Shown: positions 1 through 13,169, numbered from the stretch's first letter. The stretch is DNA of 64,000 nucleotides from Ceratotherium simum simum (GCF_000283155.1 NW_004454166.1:9370662-9434661); one strand, 5' to 3'. Notes: a model not told the origin generated them from the letters alone. Program-made: numbers and translations.

Positions 1-395
1 TCAGCCATAACAAACGATGAAATCCAGCCATTTGTGACAACATGGATGGACATTGACGGTATTATGCAAAGTGAAATAAGTCAGAGGGAGAAGGTCAAAT
101 ACCATACGATTTCCTTCATTAAGTAGTAGATAATAACAACAATAAACAAACACATAGAGACAGAGATTGGATTGGTGGTTACCAGAGGGGAAGCAGGGCG
201 GGAGGAGGGTGAAAGGGTTGGTTCGGCTCATGTGTGTGGTGATGGGTTGTGGTTGGTGTTTGGGTGGTGGGCGCGGTGTAGTCTGTGCGGAGATAGAAGT
301 GTGGTGATGGACACCTCAAATTTATACAATGTTATAAACCAATGTTACTGCAATAAACAAAAAATTTAAAAAAATAATAATAATAATATAGCCCA
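1..395 (+). mobile_element. L1 3' end (young, equid-like)
   Basis: The segment is open at the window edge and includes the L1 ORF2 tail region (the antisense of a PSFIVCYG-like end), a G-rich 3'UTR, an AATAAA at about 351 and an A-rich tail with AAT repeats. It resembles the horse L1 3' end and is antisense to ABCA1. Confidence 0.75.
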
Positions 396-434
396 ATCTA
401 CACACGAAAAAAAAAAAACCAAAAAAAACGAAAA

Positions 435-645
435 GTGTCAGGGCTGAAAAATGACCCCCAAAGACATCAGGTCCTAATCCCTGGAACCTGTAAATGTTAC
501 ATAATATGGAATTAGGGTCTTTGCAGATATGATTAAAATAGGAATTTTGAGATGGGGAAATTATCCCGGAAGTTATCCAGGTGGGCCCAATGTAATAATC
601 ACCAGTGTCATTTTAAGAGGGAGATGGAGATTTGACTACAAAAAA
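435..645 (+). repeat. Old interspersed repeat, family not named
   Basis: It contains the recurring mammalian-repeat phrases CCTAATCCCTGGAACCTGT, GGGTCTTTGCAGAT and AGGTGGGCCCAATGTAAT. A second member lies at about 4830. I recognise the pattern but cannot name the family with confidence. Confidence 0.6.
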
Positions 646-659
646 CAAAAAAAAGTTCA

Positions 660-1200
660 AACCAAAATGGAAAAAAACATCACTCCAATCTTTAAAAGTA
701 AAATCTGTACAGCAAAAGACACTATAAACAGCATCAAAGAAACAAGCCAAAAACTAGAACAGATTTTTTTAAATTTTACTATAAAAACAGAATATCATGC
801 AGCAGTTAAAATGAACCAGATGCCACATGTATCAACATTGATAAATCTCAAAAATGTAATGGTGAGTGAAAAAGACACGTTGTAGATCAATATGCACATT
901 TATACAATGTGGTCACATGCAAACCAATACAGTATATTGTTATTAACAGAATGCAAACATATATGGTATAAAGCATAAAAACATGCAACTCCAGGATAGT
1001 GGTTATCTCTGAGGAAGGAGATGGGGACACGCAGGTGGCATCGACTGTATCTGTAATATTTTATTTCCTGAAAAGAATCTGAAGCAGCTGTGGCAAAAGG
1101 ATGGATGATGGTACATGGGTGTTCTTTATGTTATTCTCTGCACCCTTTTGTATGTTTGAACTATTTCATAATTTTCTTTCTAATTCAGTGAAAGATAAGG
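660..1200 (+). mobile_element. Old L1 fragment
   Basis: An ORF2-like stretch at about 700-780 resembles the L1 phrase with AAAGACA and ACAAGCC. A 3'UTR-like end at 1090-1190 contains GGTACATGGGTGTTC and TTTGAACTATTTCATAAT. Confidence 0.55.
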
Positions 1201-2179
1201 AAACGAGGGAGATTGAGCAGGAATGAAGGACAGATAAAGAATATAAGTTGGCTTCAGTACAAATCATATCTGAAGGATGTCTAACTTCCTTAAGTAAAGT
1301 AAACCCCAGGAAACATGCCTTGAAACTAGGCCACAAAATGAAGTCTGAGAATCACGTGCCTGCACCTACTATTAATTGTGGTCTCCTGCTCAGACTTAGT
1401 TGACAAGGGCAGGCAAAACTTGCCAAACCATATTTCCAAAGGGCTCCAGTAAACAATTCACAGAATTAAGAATTCCTACTATTATTTTTCCTAACCAAAA
1501 AAATTCCCTTGGCTATGAACTCACAGAGGTCCCCACTGATCATAGGAGGCAAATGATTTTCTTGTATGAAGTAAGGAAAGGGGGGAAAAGAGGGAAAATA
1601 AAGCCTTTAGTAACAGACTATACAGTCTGTGTTAGGCTACCAGGAATTCATGTATTATTCAATATTTTTAGATCATATTACATACTGTAATATCATTAGG
1701 GGAAGAATACACAAGGACTTACTGTATTACTCAAAAGCTCCCACCCACTTCTGCAAAATGTGTTAATCACAACATAGCAACATTTCCTAAAGCATGACAT
1801 TCTGGGGTGCTGGCCCCAGAATGACAAAGGCCATTGTGCCCCATCCTTTCTGGGTCTAACAGATGACTTCATTATATTCTTTCAATCCTCACTATCTTAA
1901 TAACTAAATTGTAAAAGACTGAAAATAAAAAAGGCAGCAACTTAGTAAAGCCAATTTGACTTTAATTTCTGAGCTGGTGTTTTATTTCAACTCCATGTCT
2001 AGCACAGTTCCTGGCACATAATAACTAGGCACCTAGTAAACGTGGAAGAAAACCCAAAAGGAAGGGAGAAGCACATTAGGAGGTTGAGAGATGGACTGGG
2101 GAGAGTCCTACTTCAAAGGTCATTCAAATTCACAGATATACTCTGTTGTGTATTCACCTCATCAAGTTATTCACCTTCT

Positions 2180-2715
2180 GGAGCCTTTCGGAAGATCCTC
2201 TTGCTCTAGGGATGAGGCCCAATAGCCTAACGTGGTTCCTGAAAGTTGGCCTCAGCTAGCTCACCTCCACAGTGTCATGTCTTACCATTCCTTCTCCCAT
2301 CAAACTCCCCGTAGCTACATCCGCTCCACTCTGAGCTACTCAATTATGTGCAGTTGCCCTAAATGTCACCTTCTCTTTTCTTTCCCCTCTGGACCCATGC
2401 ATATGCCACGTCCTCTGCCTGGAACACTCGTTTCTCCCTATTCTTTATCTGGCTAACCTCTATTCTTTAGGTCCCAACTTAAAGGATATTTCTTCCTGAT
2501 CCTCAAAAGCTGGGTTTGGAGGCCCCATCAGGGCCTGCACAGTACCCAGCAGAGGGTCCATCATTCTGCACAGCATATGCTCCTTTCCTGGTCTGTCCCA
2601 CCCACTCCCCCACCAGCAGGGAAACTCAGAAAGAGCTGTACCTTACTCACCACTGCCTCCCTGGCCCAGTGCATGGCACAGACCAGGGGTCAATAAATAT
2701 TTGAATGAATTCAAG
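2180..2715 (+). repeat. L2 LINE 3' end
   Basis: The segment follows the L2 3' consensus: CCTCTGCCTGGAACACTC, the GTCCCAACTTAAA region, and a terminal GGGGTCAATAAATATTTGAATGAATT. Confidence 0.8.
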
Positions 2716-4249
2716 TGTTTATTTACAGATGATCTCTATACAGACTGAAGACTGGAAGAGAACATTACTAATGCATTAGAAGTCACAGCCAAATAGAAAC
2801 AGAAGACGGAACATCAGCAAAATTAAAATGTAACTGAAAACTCTTCTTAATTTATAAAAATCTTATCCACGCCCAAATTTTTCAGGGACTACTTCTAAAT
2901 AAAGTGAGATGTGGGTGTACATATATTAAAATAGTTTCTCAATATAATACACAATTTTGTTTTCCTCCTGCAAATTCACGTTATAATGCATTCATTGGGA
3001 CATTTCAAACTTCTTTACTTTCATAAAGTAGACTTAAGTCTCTATTTCACTTTGCCAATATGCAGAAAATCCGACTCAGGGCTAGTATTTATATGTTTTA
3101 GTTTAAATTGAAAATAAGTAAGCCACATACTAGGTACAAAGACTATCACCACCCAGAAGCAATCACTGTCTCTTTCCAAAGATTTACATGATAATAAAGT
3201 TTTCCTTTGGGGAACATTTTAATATTTTTTGTTGAAGTACAGAATTATAAAACTCATGTCTGAGGAAGGTATTACTCTTATAAAAACAATTCAACAATTT
3301 AAATATTAAATTTTAAACCTGATGTGTTTAATGCATTAAAATACTCTGTTAAAATTAAAAATTTTTGCTGTTTCAAAACACAGTTAAATACATCTACTAC
3401 CACATAATTCAAGACCAAAATCAAATCTTCATCTTAGAAATGGCAGTACTTTTCAAGAGAGAAATTGTATAATTGAGGCAAAAATGTCTGTACAGATGGA
3501 GTTGAGTAGTCATATTAGCACACTGCTAATTCAGCAATTTATTCCTCAGTTCTGTGCTTCAATTTTCCCATAGGAATTAGGTGAAACAGAGTCTGCAGAG
3601 TTATTCCACAAGGCATGTCATTCTACCGAATACCAAATGATGAAGACTGCAATTGCTTGCCGGGCGAAAGCATATGTTGTAAACAGGTGGACAGTAAAAT
3701 CAAACACAGCCAAACAAAACCTGACACTTCCCACAAACATAGGAATTTCAGGCTGGAGAAGAGGAAAAAGCAAGTGTTTTCTCCTGCAAAAAACCCACAC
3801 AAATGCTTTAAGGACTGCATGCGACAAGTTGAAGTATCTAGCCCCAAAAAGCCACAAGCCAAGTGTATTCTGTATTCTGAGTCCTTGTCTAAGGGTCAAG
3901 AAGACGCCAAACAAAGACCCTCCAAGACAAGGATGACTTTGTTCACCCCTTCTCCATCTGCTCCTTCCATCCGTGAGATCACTGGTCTTCTGGGGACCTC
4001 AGGGCACCCTCACTTCACCTCCTTTGTCCCATGAACTGAGTTCCGCCTTTGCGAGAATGTGCTGCATGCACCAGAAGACATGTGAACAGAGCTCTTTGTT
4101 CCACAGAAACAGAACTTTCCCTTTTAGGGTGAAGGTATCATCAGAGGTCAAGACAATCTAACCACATGGTTGTGCAGTATCCACGTTGTTTCTGAGGTGG
4201 AGATAAATCTGTACGCCTGTCCTTCCTAACTCAAGAGTCAGACCCTGTT

Positions 4250-4640
4250 TTCCTCCCCTTAAGGATCAGACACCGTCTTCACATCACTGAGTCAATGGTG
4301 AGCCAGGACTAGAGCCCAAGCCTAGCTAACCTCACATTCTTTCCACTATGGCTCACAGTGTCCCATGTTGGCAAAGATGGTTGTCAGGGGGCTGTTGGGA
4401 AGTCATTGGTGAAACTGAGATGGGACAACAGCCCTCACTCTTCAGACCCAGAACCCATGAAGAGTTCCTCAAATTCCCAACCTCAGCCTCAACGTTGGTG
4501 CTCAGTGCCCAATGGAATGAAAGCTCTATATGCATCTTGTCTGCCCTGTTCATGGCTGAACCTTCAGTGCCTGGAACAGCACCTGGTACAAAGCAGACAC
4601 ATAGTAAATATTTGTTGGTTTTGTTGATGAATGTTTCATG
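4250..4640 (+). repeat. MIR (antisense) and L2 3' pieces
   Basis: The left part reads like an antisense MIR (GAGCCAGGACTAGAGCCCAAG). The right part ends like L2 (AGTGCCTGGAACAGCACCTGG, then AGTAAATATTTGTTG). Confidence 0.5.
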
Positions 4641-4829
4641 CCTTGTTCAGAGATGCTCTGCTTCCCAAAGTCAAAGCTCTCTTTGTAATGGGTAGTGTTT
4701 ATTACACTTGAGAGTCACTCTCAGAATATAGGCAAGAAAGTGCACAGAGCTCAAGAGGGACTAATGAAAGTCAAGGGCACTGAAGAAGCACTTTGAAGAC
4801 ATAATGAAATATACCTTCCCATCAAAAGA

Positions 4830-5420
4830 CAGTTGTGGCAGGATGAATGCCCCCTCCCCAAAGCTGGCCACACTCTAATCCCTGGAACCTCTGAATATGT
4901 TACATTACATGATAAAATGTATATTACAGACATAATTAAAGTTATAGACCTTAAAATAGGTAGATTATCCTGGATTATCTAGATGGTTCAATCTAATCAC
5001 ATGAGCCCTTAAAAGCAGAGAACTCTCTCTCTGGCTAGAGGCAGAGAGATATGGCAGAAGAAGTCAGAGAGATTTAAAGCATGAGAAAGACTCAACACAT
5101 TGTGGCTGGAGGCCATATGAAAAGCATGAGAGGACAGCAGAGAGAGGCCCCCATATGGACTTCTCCTCTGCCTGGGAAAGGTGTGTGTTGCTTCAGGAAG
5201 GACCTGCAGGGAAGGCGAAGGGAAGTTCACCTGCCCAGCCAACCAGTACAGCCAAATCCACCCTGCTGAGCAGTGAGACAACAGAAGTCACTGCCAGACG
5301 GCCCTGACCTCCTCCTAGAGGTTATTATCTCAACATGAATACTAAGTAACACAAGTCTCCTGTCATAACTAAGTGCATTTATCCTAGAGATAATATTTCA
5401 TATATCAGCCCATCTTGTAC
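4830..5420 (+). repeat. Second copy of old unnamed repeat
   Basis: It shares CTAATCCCTGGAACCTCTGAATATGTTAC, split here as CTAATCCCTGGAACC and ATGTTAC, and the GATTATCCTGGATTATCTAG region with the repeat at 435-645. Confidence 0.55.
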
Positions 5421-5824
5421 CCATCAGGAAGTCATCTTTGTGAGGACCTCAGTGGAGTCCAGCTCCTAGAATATACCTGACACATAATAAACTCAATAAA
5501 CATTGTTCAATGAATGAATACGTTTTTAAATAAAAAAGAAAATGTCTAATGGAAACTACCATTAATCCCAGAGAACTTAAAGAATGCGATAGCATTCTGT
5601 CATCCAGTATTAATTTTCATGCAAGGTATAATTGAGGCATAAACATAAATAAGAATCTACAGGGTAAGAAGGCTAGGCAATATCTAGGGAAAGGATGCAA
5701 TTTTTCATTGAAATATTCTTCAGGACTTTGCTTGGCATGACTGATTCCTAACACTGATCTACAGAAGAAAACTATCTTGCCAGCAATTGTTTTCAGCATA
5801 TAATTTATATTACTCATATCAATT

Positions 5825-6065
5825 AAATTATTAACTTCTATTTATTGAGTACCTAATATGTACCAGGCCCTATGCCAGGTTCTTCATATGCATGACCCAT
5901 AATCACAACACAGGGTAAACTATATTATCTGAATGTAAAAGATGAGGAAACTGGGGCTTTCAGAGGCTAAATACTTTATCCAAGGTCACCCAGGTGGGTG
6001 GCAGTATTTGAACCCAGATGCAACTGACCCTGGGCCCATGCCCTTCCCACTCTGCCACACTTCCC
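5825..6065 (-). repeat. MIR SINE
   Basis: Antisense MIR hallmarks are visible: TTTATTGAGTACCTAATATG, GATGAGGAAACTGGGGC, CCAAGGTCACCCAG and TTTGAACCCAGATG. Confidence 0.85.
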
Positions 6066-8520
6066 CCCATGTTGTCAAAACACTACTGTCCACAGGTCGT
6101 GCAGAGACTGAAGGAGGCCCAGGAGAAAGAGTCAGAATACCCTTGGCTGAAAAACAGGGAAACAGCCACACCAAGAAAGAAAAAAAGAGGAGAAACGTTT
6201 CAAATCATGTCTCTACTAAAAACCCACTTTTGGTACAGAAACGCATATTAACAGAACAGTTTCCCTCCCTGTGATGTTGGGCCTACATCTGGATGCTGCT
6301 CCTGTTGCCTTGCTTGGCACAATTAACAGCCTACATGCAATGATGTCATGTGTCACACCCATCTACCATCACAAATGTTGAAATTTCAACCAAGCAGCAG
6401 GAGTAGAAGGCTGCTTGATGTAAATCAAATATCACTCCCAGGGCTCCAGTTAAGGCTCTGCTTAATTCATTAAATAAGAGTCATATTTCAAAATGTTTGG
6501 AAGTCATTTCATCCCAAAGGTATCCTCTAAAACCATCTTTACACAGAACCGTGCTGACAAATTACTATATTCTAATTCAATAGCCCCATTTTCTGACTTT
6601 ACGGAGAGAGATCTCAGCAACGGGAGACAGGCAAGAGCAGAATCTGAGATGCTCTTATGCCCAAGAGGTGTGCAGAAGCATATGGTAGCCGCCCTCATCA
6701 ACACCCCATCGGGAACCAACTGACCGACAAGGCACAAACACAACACAACAGGATGGACTGTGATGGAGCTGACAGTTCGGACAGTGCATTTCCCTGCACC
6801 CTATCATGCTAATCCTCCTAACCAGGGAGAGATTTTCAAGTTGAAACCCAAACTGTTGATTGTCAGATTATGAAGGTTATACTGTCATTCTACTTAGAGC
6901 ATAACTCAGACACTATGTAAGTGGAGGGATTTTACTGGGTTGTGCACACAATAGGTGCTTAATGAGTAAAAAGAAATGAAGCAATGAATGGGCACCAGAA
7001 TAGATTACTATATCTTCTAAAAGCACCCATCTTTCCAGTATTAGAGTCATCCTGGCTGAAAGGGGGAGCATTTCTGTCTTGTAGCGAAGTAAAGCAAAGC
7101 TGCCGAAACAGTTCAAGGAAGTGGTCTACCATTCGTACTAACCTTCGACCCTCAAAGTCTCACAACACAAAAACGGCCAACAGGTGCAAATATCTGCACC
7201 AATGAGCTTATCTAGCAGTTATTTAGGGCTACAGACATCCCCATCCAGAAATATATCTTTCTCAAAATCATACTCTAGAAACATTAACCAACAGAATCAC
7301 AGACCACTGAACAAGGCAACTCAGTCTTTTTTTAAACACTGAAACAGAACACACTACTTCCGGAATAAAACAAAAACCGATTTAAGCATTAGGCCTAAGC
7401 CCCTCACACCAAGTGGTTCACCACGAACCCTCCCCAAGAAGCACCAAGAACTCACACAGTTTTACCACAATCTTCGCCTCCGGCAGAAGCTGCCACATCA
7501 GAGACAAGCAGGATGCAAGAACTGCCTGAGGGTCGGTCTAGAGTGTCAACCCTGTGATGGGTTTCTAAGCTCACATTCTAGGGTATGATCCAGGCACAGG
7601 GTCCAGAAACTGAACATTCTTATTACCCCTGGGAGGGCCCATCTCTCTGTAAAGAAATCATACTGCACGAGGTCCCAGAGGATTCCAATTTCTTTTTATT
7701 ATAATGAGGAACATCTCTTTCCAGGCACATCTTTCTTCCAGGGCTCTTTCTCTGGTTTTAAGGGAACCTACTGACAAATCAGAATGCTATCTGGTGAGCA
7801 GGAAACCAGAACACTGGCCTCTAAATGATATTAGTGGATAAGGGGCATTTCACCAGAGCTCCCAGAAAACCCAAAGAAATGCACCTGTTCTGCACCTATA
7901 CACAGCACTCCAATGACCAAAATGCTCAGGCTCATCTGCATTTTTTGATTAAGAATGAATGTGTATTCTCAAGGACTGCTTCTCTGAACTCTTGATTCCC
8001 AGCCAATCAGACTTTCTTGGGATTTTTTTTCTGCGAATGTAATTTTGTCATTGATTAAGCTAATTATTGAGTGTGCTCCCATCCAATGCCAGGGTTTCCC
8101 TCTCTGACAGCTTACAGTGTCTCCTTTCTGATAGGCTTTTTAAAATGAACAGATATCCATCTTCCTATTAATGGTTTTGAGACATTTTTTAAAATCTGGG
8201 GAACTCTTTCTTCAAATGAACTCATAATCTCAAATTATAATACAAAAAAGAAAAAAGCAGGTCTTCTCTGACTGAAACAGGTGCAAGGGACCTTAGGCTT
8301 GGACTCAGAGCCACACCCAACTCATTCTTCCTCCATTTTCCCTTTGGGAGGTGGTCCAAAAGTTTGAAGGAACAATTAGCATACCACTGAGCTAAATTAT
8401 ATCTCAAACTTCCAGCCAGCCCTATGTTTCTAAAAAAACAAAGTCACATTGCCCAAGGAAAAAGTTCACATTCCAAAGGCATTAGTGCTTGAAACTTCTC
8501 CACACAGCAAGCCTACTCAC

Positions 8521-8697
8521 CAGGATGGGCTTCAGGATGTCCGCGTTGGAACGAAGAACTTGCTGTGCTGCATCCAGTTTCTCCCTTGGCAGGCTGCAAA
8601 GCTTGGAAACTTCTTGGTCACTAAGTTTAATCACCTCTTTTAATTTTGATCCATTGCACAGATTGGTCAAATGTAACTGGTAGCCTTGCAAAAATAC
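8521..8697 (-). CDS. ABCA1: ABCA1 exon 7, residues 182-240 (extracellular domain 1)
   Basis: The 177-nt exon has an acceptor ending TGCTTCCAG and a GTGAGT donor. It encodes [18 protein letters not shown], continuing through [17 protein letters not shown] and ending ILKPIL. The Asn196 sequon (NGS) is kept. Residue 219, the site of the common human R219K variant, is Arg (AGG, 8584-8586). About 12 of 59 residues differ from remembered human sequence. It ends in phase 0; exon 8 is not found to the left. Confidence 0.97.
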
Positions 8698-10770
8698 CTG
8701 GAAGCATTTCAGGCAGAGAGAGGCAAGCAAAACTGAATTACAAAGATGGGAGGCTGGGTCCTTGAAGTCTTCTGGGGGATTTCAAATCAATACAGCTTTG
8801 AAGAATGGACACCACAGCAATAGACCAATGCATCAGGTCTCTTTACTGAACTTGGGAACGTATCAAGGCACAATCTGACATGACACTTAAAACCTGAATG
8901 CTGTGTTTGATTCGTCATCTCCTGCACTCTTGTTCTTGTGAAGGGAAATCCTGAGTCCAACTCTTTTTCTCTAAAGTGGTACACGCTAATAGGAATCTGG
9001 CATCTGAACTCCCGAAACCACTTTTATTAGAGAAAAACACTCATTATTGTTGAACTTATAATATCTTAAACTGGGGTTGGGCTGAATTAGGGGAAAAAAA
9101 GCATTTATACTATTTATTTGTCGGTACAGATATTTAACTGATGCAAAGAACTATGTTCGAGCTATTTCAGAATTTGGAACTCTTCATTTTACTTGCCCCA
9201 GGACAGAGTAACAGAAAGCCAAGCCTCTTGTCATCTCTGACAGGGCAAATCTAAGGCCAATTCTAAGTCATTCTTATCTATTCATTATAGCAGACCCCCT
9301 AGAGAGCCTCTCCTTGGTCATATCTTGTTACTTAATTAGCTTTTCTGGGCCTAAATAACCTGTGCTTCTTCATATATGGTCCATACTACCCACTAGGCAG
9401 CAAGTTCAGGAAGATGAGGGGTCTTGTTTTTCTTGTTCACTGTGTGTCCACAGTGCTGGAACATTAGACAGTAAATATTTGTAGAGCGAATGAATGGATG
9501 ATGCAGACTCTTTATTATTCCATTGCTACCTCCCCTGTTAGTTTAAATTAGTGCAGCCTGACTTGCTTGTAGTACAACCTAATGTGAGTGATGGACCGAA
9601 AGCCTCTCAAGACCCACGTGGCTTTCTAACACTGCAGAGCATTTGGCCTGCCACAGTTTCCAGGAGGTTTTCACCTACTGCCAGAGGCTCAAGTGCACTT
9701 TGGTTTTTCTCCTTTCTGTAACTAGTCCTTGCTGCCAGGCTGTCAGCCTACCTTTACTGTCCGTGTTGAATAAAACTGACTACACCCAGACTACCATGCA
9801 AGGACCACCTCCGTACTTAGGGTGCCCGTTATTTTAAACTGATCGGACATGACAGATATGAAATTGGCAGGGGGCAATGGAAATCGTCCTAAATGCAACC
9901 ATTTTCATAAGCCTGCTGCCTTTGGCCCATCTCCCAACCATACAATTGGTAAACACAAGGCATATTTTTCTAGTTTCATAGGGCAAGCAGTAAGCACATT
10001 TTTCTAATTTTAAAAATTCTAGATCATGTAGAGCAAAGATCTTCTTTCCAGGCATAAATATTTCCACTACTTTTGTTTATTGTAAAGACAAGCTAGTATG
10101 TGGACATAAGACAGAGTAAGGAAACAGTTCCTCTTTCTGCCAGAGAATAAACCTGAGAAGCTGCTCTGAAAATCATTAACCATGCAATCTGGGTCTGCTA
10201 CCCACTGCACAGGAGCTGTGTGATATCTAACGATACCAGAGGAAGTTTTCTAAGAGTGAAGGTTAAAATTCTATATAAACACTAATATTACTGCCTGGTT
10301 TTACAAATTTAAGGAAAAAAAACAAACATCTTCTCCATATGTATCTTTCTTGTCTATCTTTAAAGGAAGCATTCAGTTTTTTAAATCTCCTGTCTTAGAT
10401 TTTTATAGACACAGCTGCTCCAGATCAACAATCTTCAACCTTGGTTACTGTCTCAGAACCATGAAATTTTAAAGAAAATGTTTAATTCATCTTAAATTCA
10501 TCCCGCTTTTAGGGAGAAGTTATCAACAATGCCAACTGACAGGCAGGAAATCATTTTATTTCAACCAGCTGGCCCATGACGTCAGGTTGCACATTCCACT
10601 CTCTGGATTGTTTGGCAATACCAGCCTGAGCAGGGAGGTAAAAGTAGGTGAAGCAAACAACGTCCTTCAGCGCCATGACAAAGACAGGGATTTATTCATT
10701 TCTTTCCTGGCACTCTCAGACACTGTAATTGCCACCAGCCCCACAGAGGAAGCTGAAGGTCGCAGCTTAC
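8698..10770 (-). other. ABCA1: ABCA1 intron 6
   Basis: This is a 2.07-kb intron. An L2-like 3' end occupies about 9380-9510. A perfect CRE palindrome lies at 10577-10584. No other gene or named repeat is apparent. Confidence 0.93.
10577..10584. promoter_or_regulatory. Perfect CRE palindrome TGACGTCA
   Basis: A full consensus CREB/ATF site lies in intron 6, about 190 bases to the left of exon 6, in sequence I do not recognise as a repeat. Function is unknown. Confidence 0.4.
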
Positions 10771-10892
10771 CTTGTGGAGACTGACATCAGCTCCCAGCAT
10801 TCTGTCCACCGTAGGCCTTGGCAGAGAGAGGTTGTGATTCAGGAATCCAGAGAAGGTTTCATTGTCCACCAGGAAATCCTGAAGCTTCAAGC
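10771..10892 (-). CDS. ABCA1: ABCA1 exon 6, residues 141-181 (extracellular domain 1)
   Basis: The 122-nt exon has a CTCGGCAG acceptor and GTAAGC donor. It encodes [32 protein letters not shown] and GADVSLHK. Sequons at Asn151 (NET) and Asn161 (NLS) match known human ABCA1 glycosylation sites. About seven of 41 residues differ from remembered human sequence. It ends on a full codon. Confidence 0.97.
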
Positions 10893-11355
10893 CTGCCGAG
10901 AAACAGCGTTTTATTTCCATTTAATAAGTAACTCCAAAAAACAAAAGTTGGCACAATGGGGCAAGTGGAGGAAAATATCATAATATTGATTGCCTCATTT
11001 TGAAGCGATTGATAACCACAGGCTTCTGGTTTAAGCACACAGAGACACGAGCTTCAGGGAGCTTCGCCTTATCAGGAAAGACAGGAAAAGACTGCTTTCT
11101 GAAGACGTGTAGAACCACACTCAGCGTGTGCTCCTAGACTCAAACAGTGCGACAGTGCTGTACACACACATGCACAGCCTTTCCTTGCTTTTCAAGGGAA
11201 AAGCCAAACCTTTTAAATGATTTCCTCCATCGCACGTGAGATTCGTGACACTAACCCCACTACTCCTGTCTCCCCAATACCATCTCAGATGGCTAAAAAT
11301 GGGGGGGGGTCTTATTCTCACAACCCCCAGGGGCCGATTTCCTCCTGATGCAGAA

Positions 11356-11592
11356 TAGTGGTTCTCAAACTTGAGTGGGCATCAGAATCATCTGAACAGC
11401 TTGTTAATACAGATTGCTGTCTGTATTAACAGACAGCAGAGTTTCTGCTGTCTGCTGTCTGCTGTCTGTCCCACCCCCAGAGTTTCTGATTCAGAGGGCC
11501 TGGGATGAGGCCAGAGAATCTGCATTTCTAACAAGTTCCCAGGTGATGTTGACGCTGCTGGTCTGGGGCCCACACTTGGAGAATGACTGATG
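11356..11592 (+). mobile_element. MER5A-type hAT-Charlie element with local expansion
   Basis: It matches the MER5A pattern: AGTGGTTCTCAAACTTGAG, CATCAGAATCATCTG, CCCCACCCCCAGAGTTTCTG, CTAACAAGTTCCCAGGTGATG and GGAGAATGACTG. About 50 bases between 11419 and 11470, rich in CTGCTGT units, are inserted relative to the family. Confidence 0.85.
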
Positions 11593-12527
11593 TAGAGCAT
11601 TATGCATATCAAAGCACTCTCACAGTCATGGTCTCATTTTAATTCCAAACGTAGAACACGTTTTGGAGCTCCAAAACCCAGGTCTGCCATGCATTAAGAA
11701 AACACACAAGCATATATTTTAAGAAATCAACCCTACTAAATGATTGGATTGCTGCAGGGTTTCATACAGAATCCCTTTAAATAATAAGCCCTTCACGTAC
11801 ATTTAGAAAAGGTTTCCATCCAGTGTAGTGAAGCAGAAAAAGCACTGGCCAGAAATCCAGAATTTTAGTCCCCAGTGTTGGAGGCTGTGCCTGGTGGTGT
11901 CACTTAGGTATGTCATATCTTTCATTTGACTGTCCACGTCTCCTTCTGCCCCACCCTCTTAATAATCCAACTTCTCCTTTCAATAAAAAGAAAACCAGTT
12001 TATCATGACCACATGGCTGGGCAGTCATCATTTGCAGACTGCAGCCCACAGGCCCAGGCACTAACTGACCTCTAGGGGGCAAACCCTGCAAACCCAAATC
12101 ATTTAAGAGGATTCAAGAAGAGAAACAGAGGTTTGATCTGAAAACGGGGCTGTGGTGTGAGGCTTAAGGAGACAGGAGTTAATCCTGGGAGCTAAGGGGG
12201 TCACGTGCAGACATAAAGCAGCAGGAGGGCCCAAAAGCCCAACCAGACTTTCTTCAGTGCTGCCTGGTCCAGGTATGTTCTGCTTACACAAAGTTTAATA
12301 ACAGAGAATTATAAAAAAGACAAATTAAGCATGATCCACATCTCTAGAGAAATGATTCTCTGGCTACACCTTATTTGTCTAACTCCTAGTTATTCCTCAC
12401 GACACCTTCAAGAAGCTGTTCCTTGCCCAGTTAGTGTCCCACCTCAGAACTAGTGCTCCTGCAGACAGCCACACGCCTGGTGCTCCCCATCGCACATGAT
12501 ACTACACTCTTACCATCGGGCTCACTT

Positions 12528-12695
12528 CTGTGGTGGTCAAACCTCAGAGCACCTAAGATTCATTTAGGGAAAATGCTAAACGCAGTTTCTTGGGCCCAAC
12601 TCCCAGAGATTCTAAAATAGTGGATCCAGAGTGCAGCCTAAGAATCTACATTTTAATAACATCCCTTGTACTTCTAATGCAGGGGACTGGGGGGA
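12528..12695 (+). mobile_element. MER5-type hAT fragment
   Basis: GGTGGTCAAACCTCAGAGC, CCCAACTCCCAGAGATTCT and AAGAATCTACATTTTAATAAC follow the MER5 order. Confidence 0.65.
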
Positions 12696-13169
12696 CCCTG
12701 CTTTTAGGAATGTTGTTTTATTTGCATATTATCTCCACTAGACTATGCCTCTGGGGCACAGGATATGTGTTTTATCTCTGTATCCCAGTGCCCAGATTAG
12801 GGCCTGGCAAAGAATTACTGGTCAGTGAGTGATGGCTAGATAATAAATCCTAGGAGATGGAATTAGGGCTGGGAAGATTCCCGAAGTACCTAAGCAGCAT
12901 CACAGGCGATTTCCTTTCAGCTCAGCAGGTCCAAGAAGGGCCTAGGGCAGGACGATCCCTAGGCTGCACCCCAAGAGTAAACAGGACCCCTAGTCGCTGG
13001 TACTATATTCCCAGGGACACAAAGTGATATCCAGGGTTCCCAGTACCCCTATGGTGGGGTAAACAGGAAGGAAGGTAGGAAAGCTAGTGGCTTCAATTGA
13101 GGCCTGGCATGAAAAGCCAGACACTGTCCACTGTGGAACAACATGAATAGCACCACACGGGGGTCAGAA

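Larger units (their letters stand above)
1..8520 (-). other. ABCA1: ABCA1 intron 7 (partial)
   Basis: Sequence from the exon 7 donor to the window edge. It holds a young L1 3' end, two copies of an old repeat family, an older L1 end, an L2 and a MIR. The stretches 1200-2150, 2720-4100 and 6300-8500 show nothing recognisable beyond AT-rich non-coding DNA. I looked for exon 8 and did not find it. Confidence 0.9.

Noticed and set aside
3615..4034. 139-codon plus-strand ORF
   Set aside because: Overlapping ORFs in several frames and no domain; typical of chance ORFs.
1..8520. ABCA1 exon 8
   Set aside because: I searched by eye for the reverse complement of the expected residues after position 240 and saw nothing matching; it probably lies beyond the left edge.
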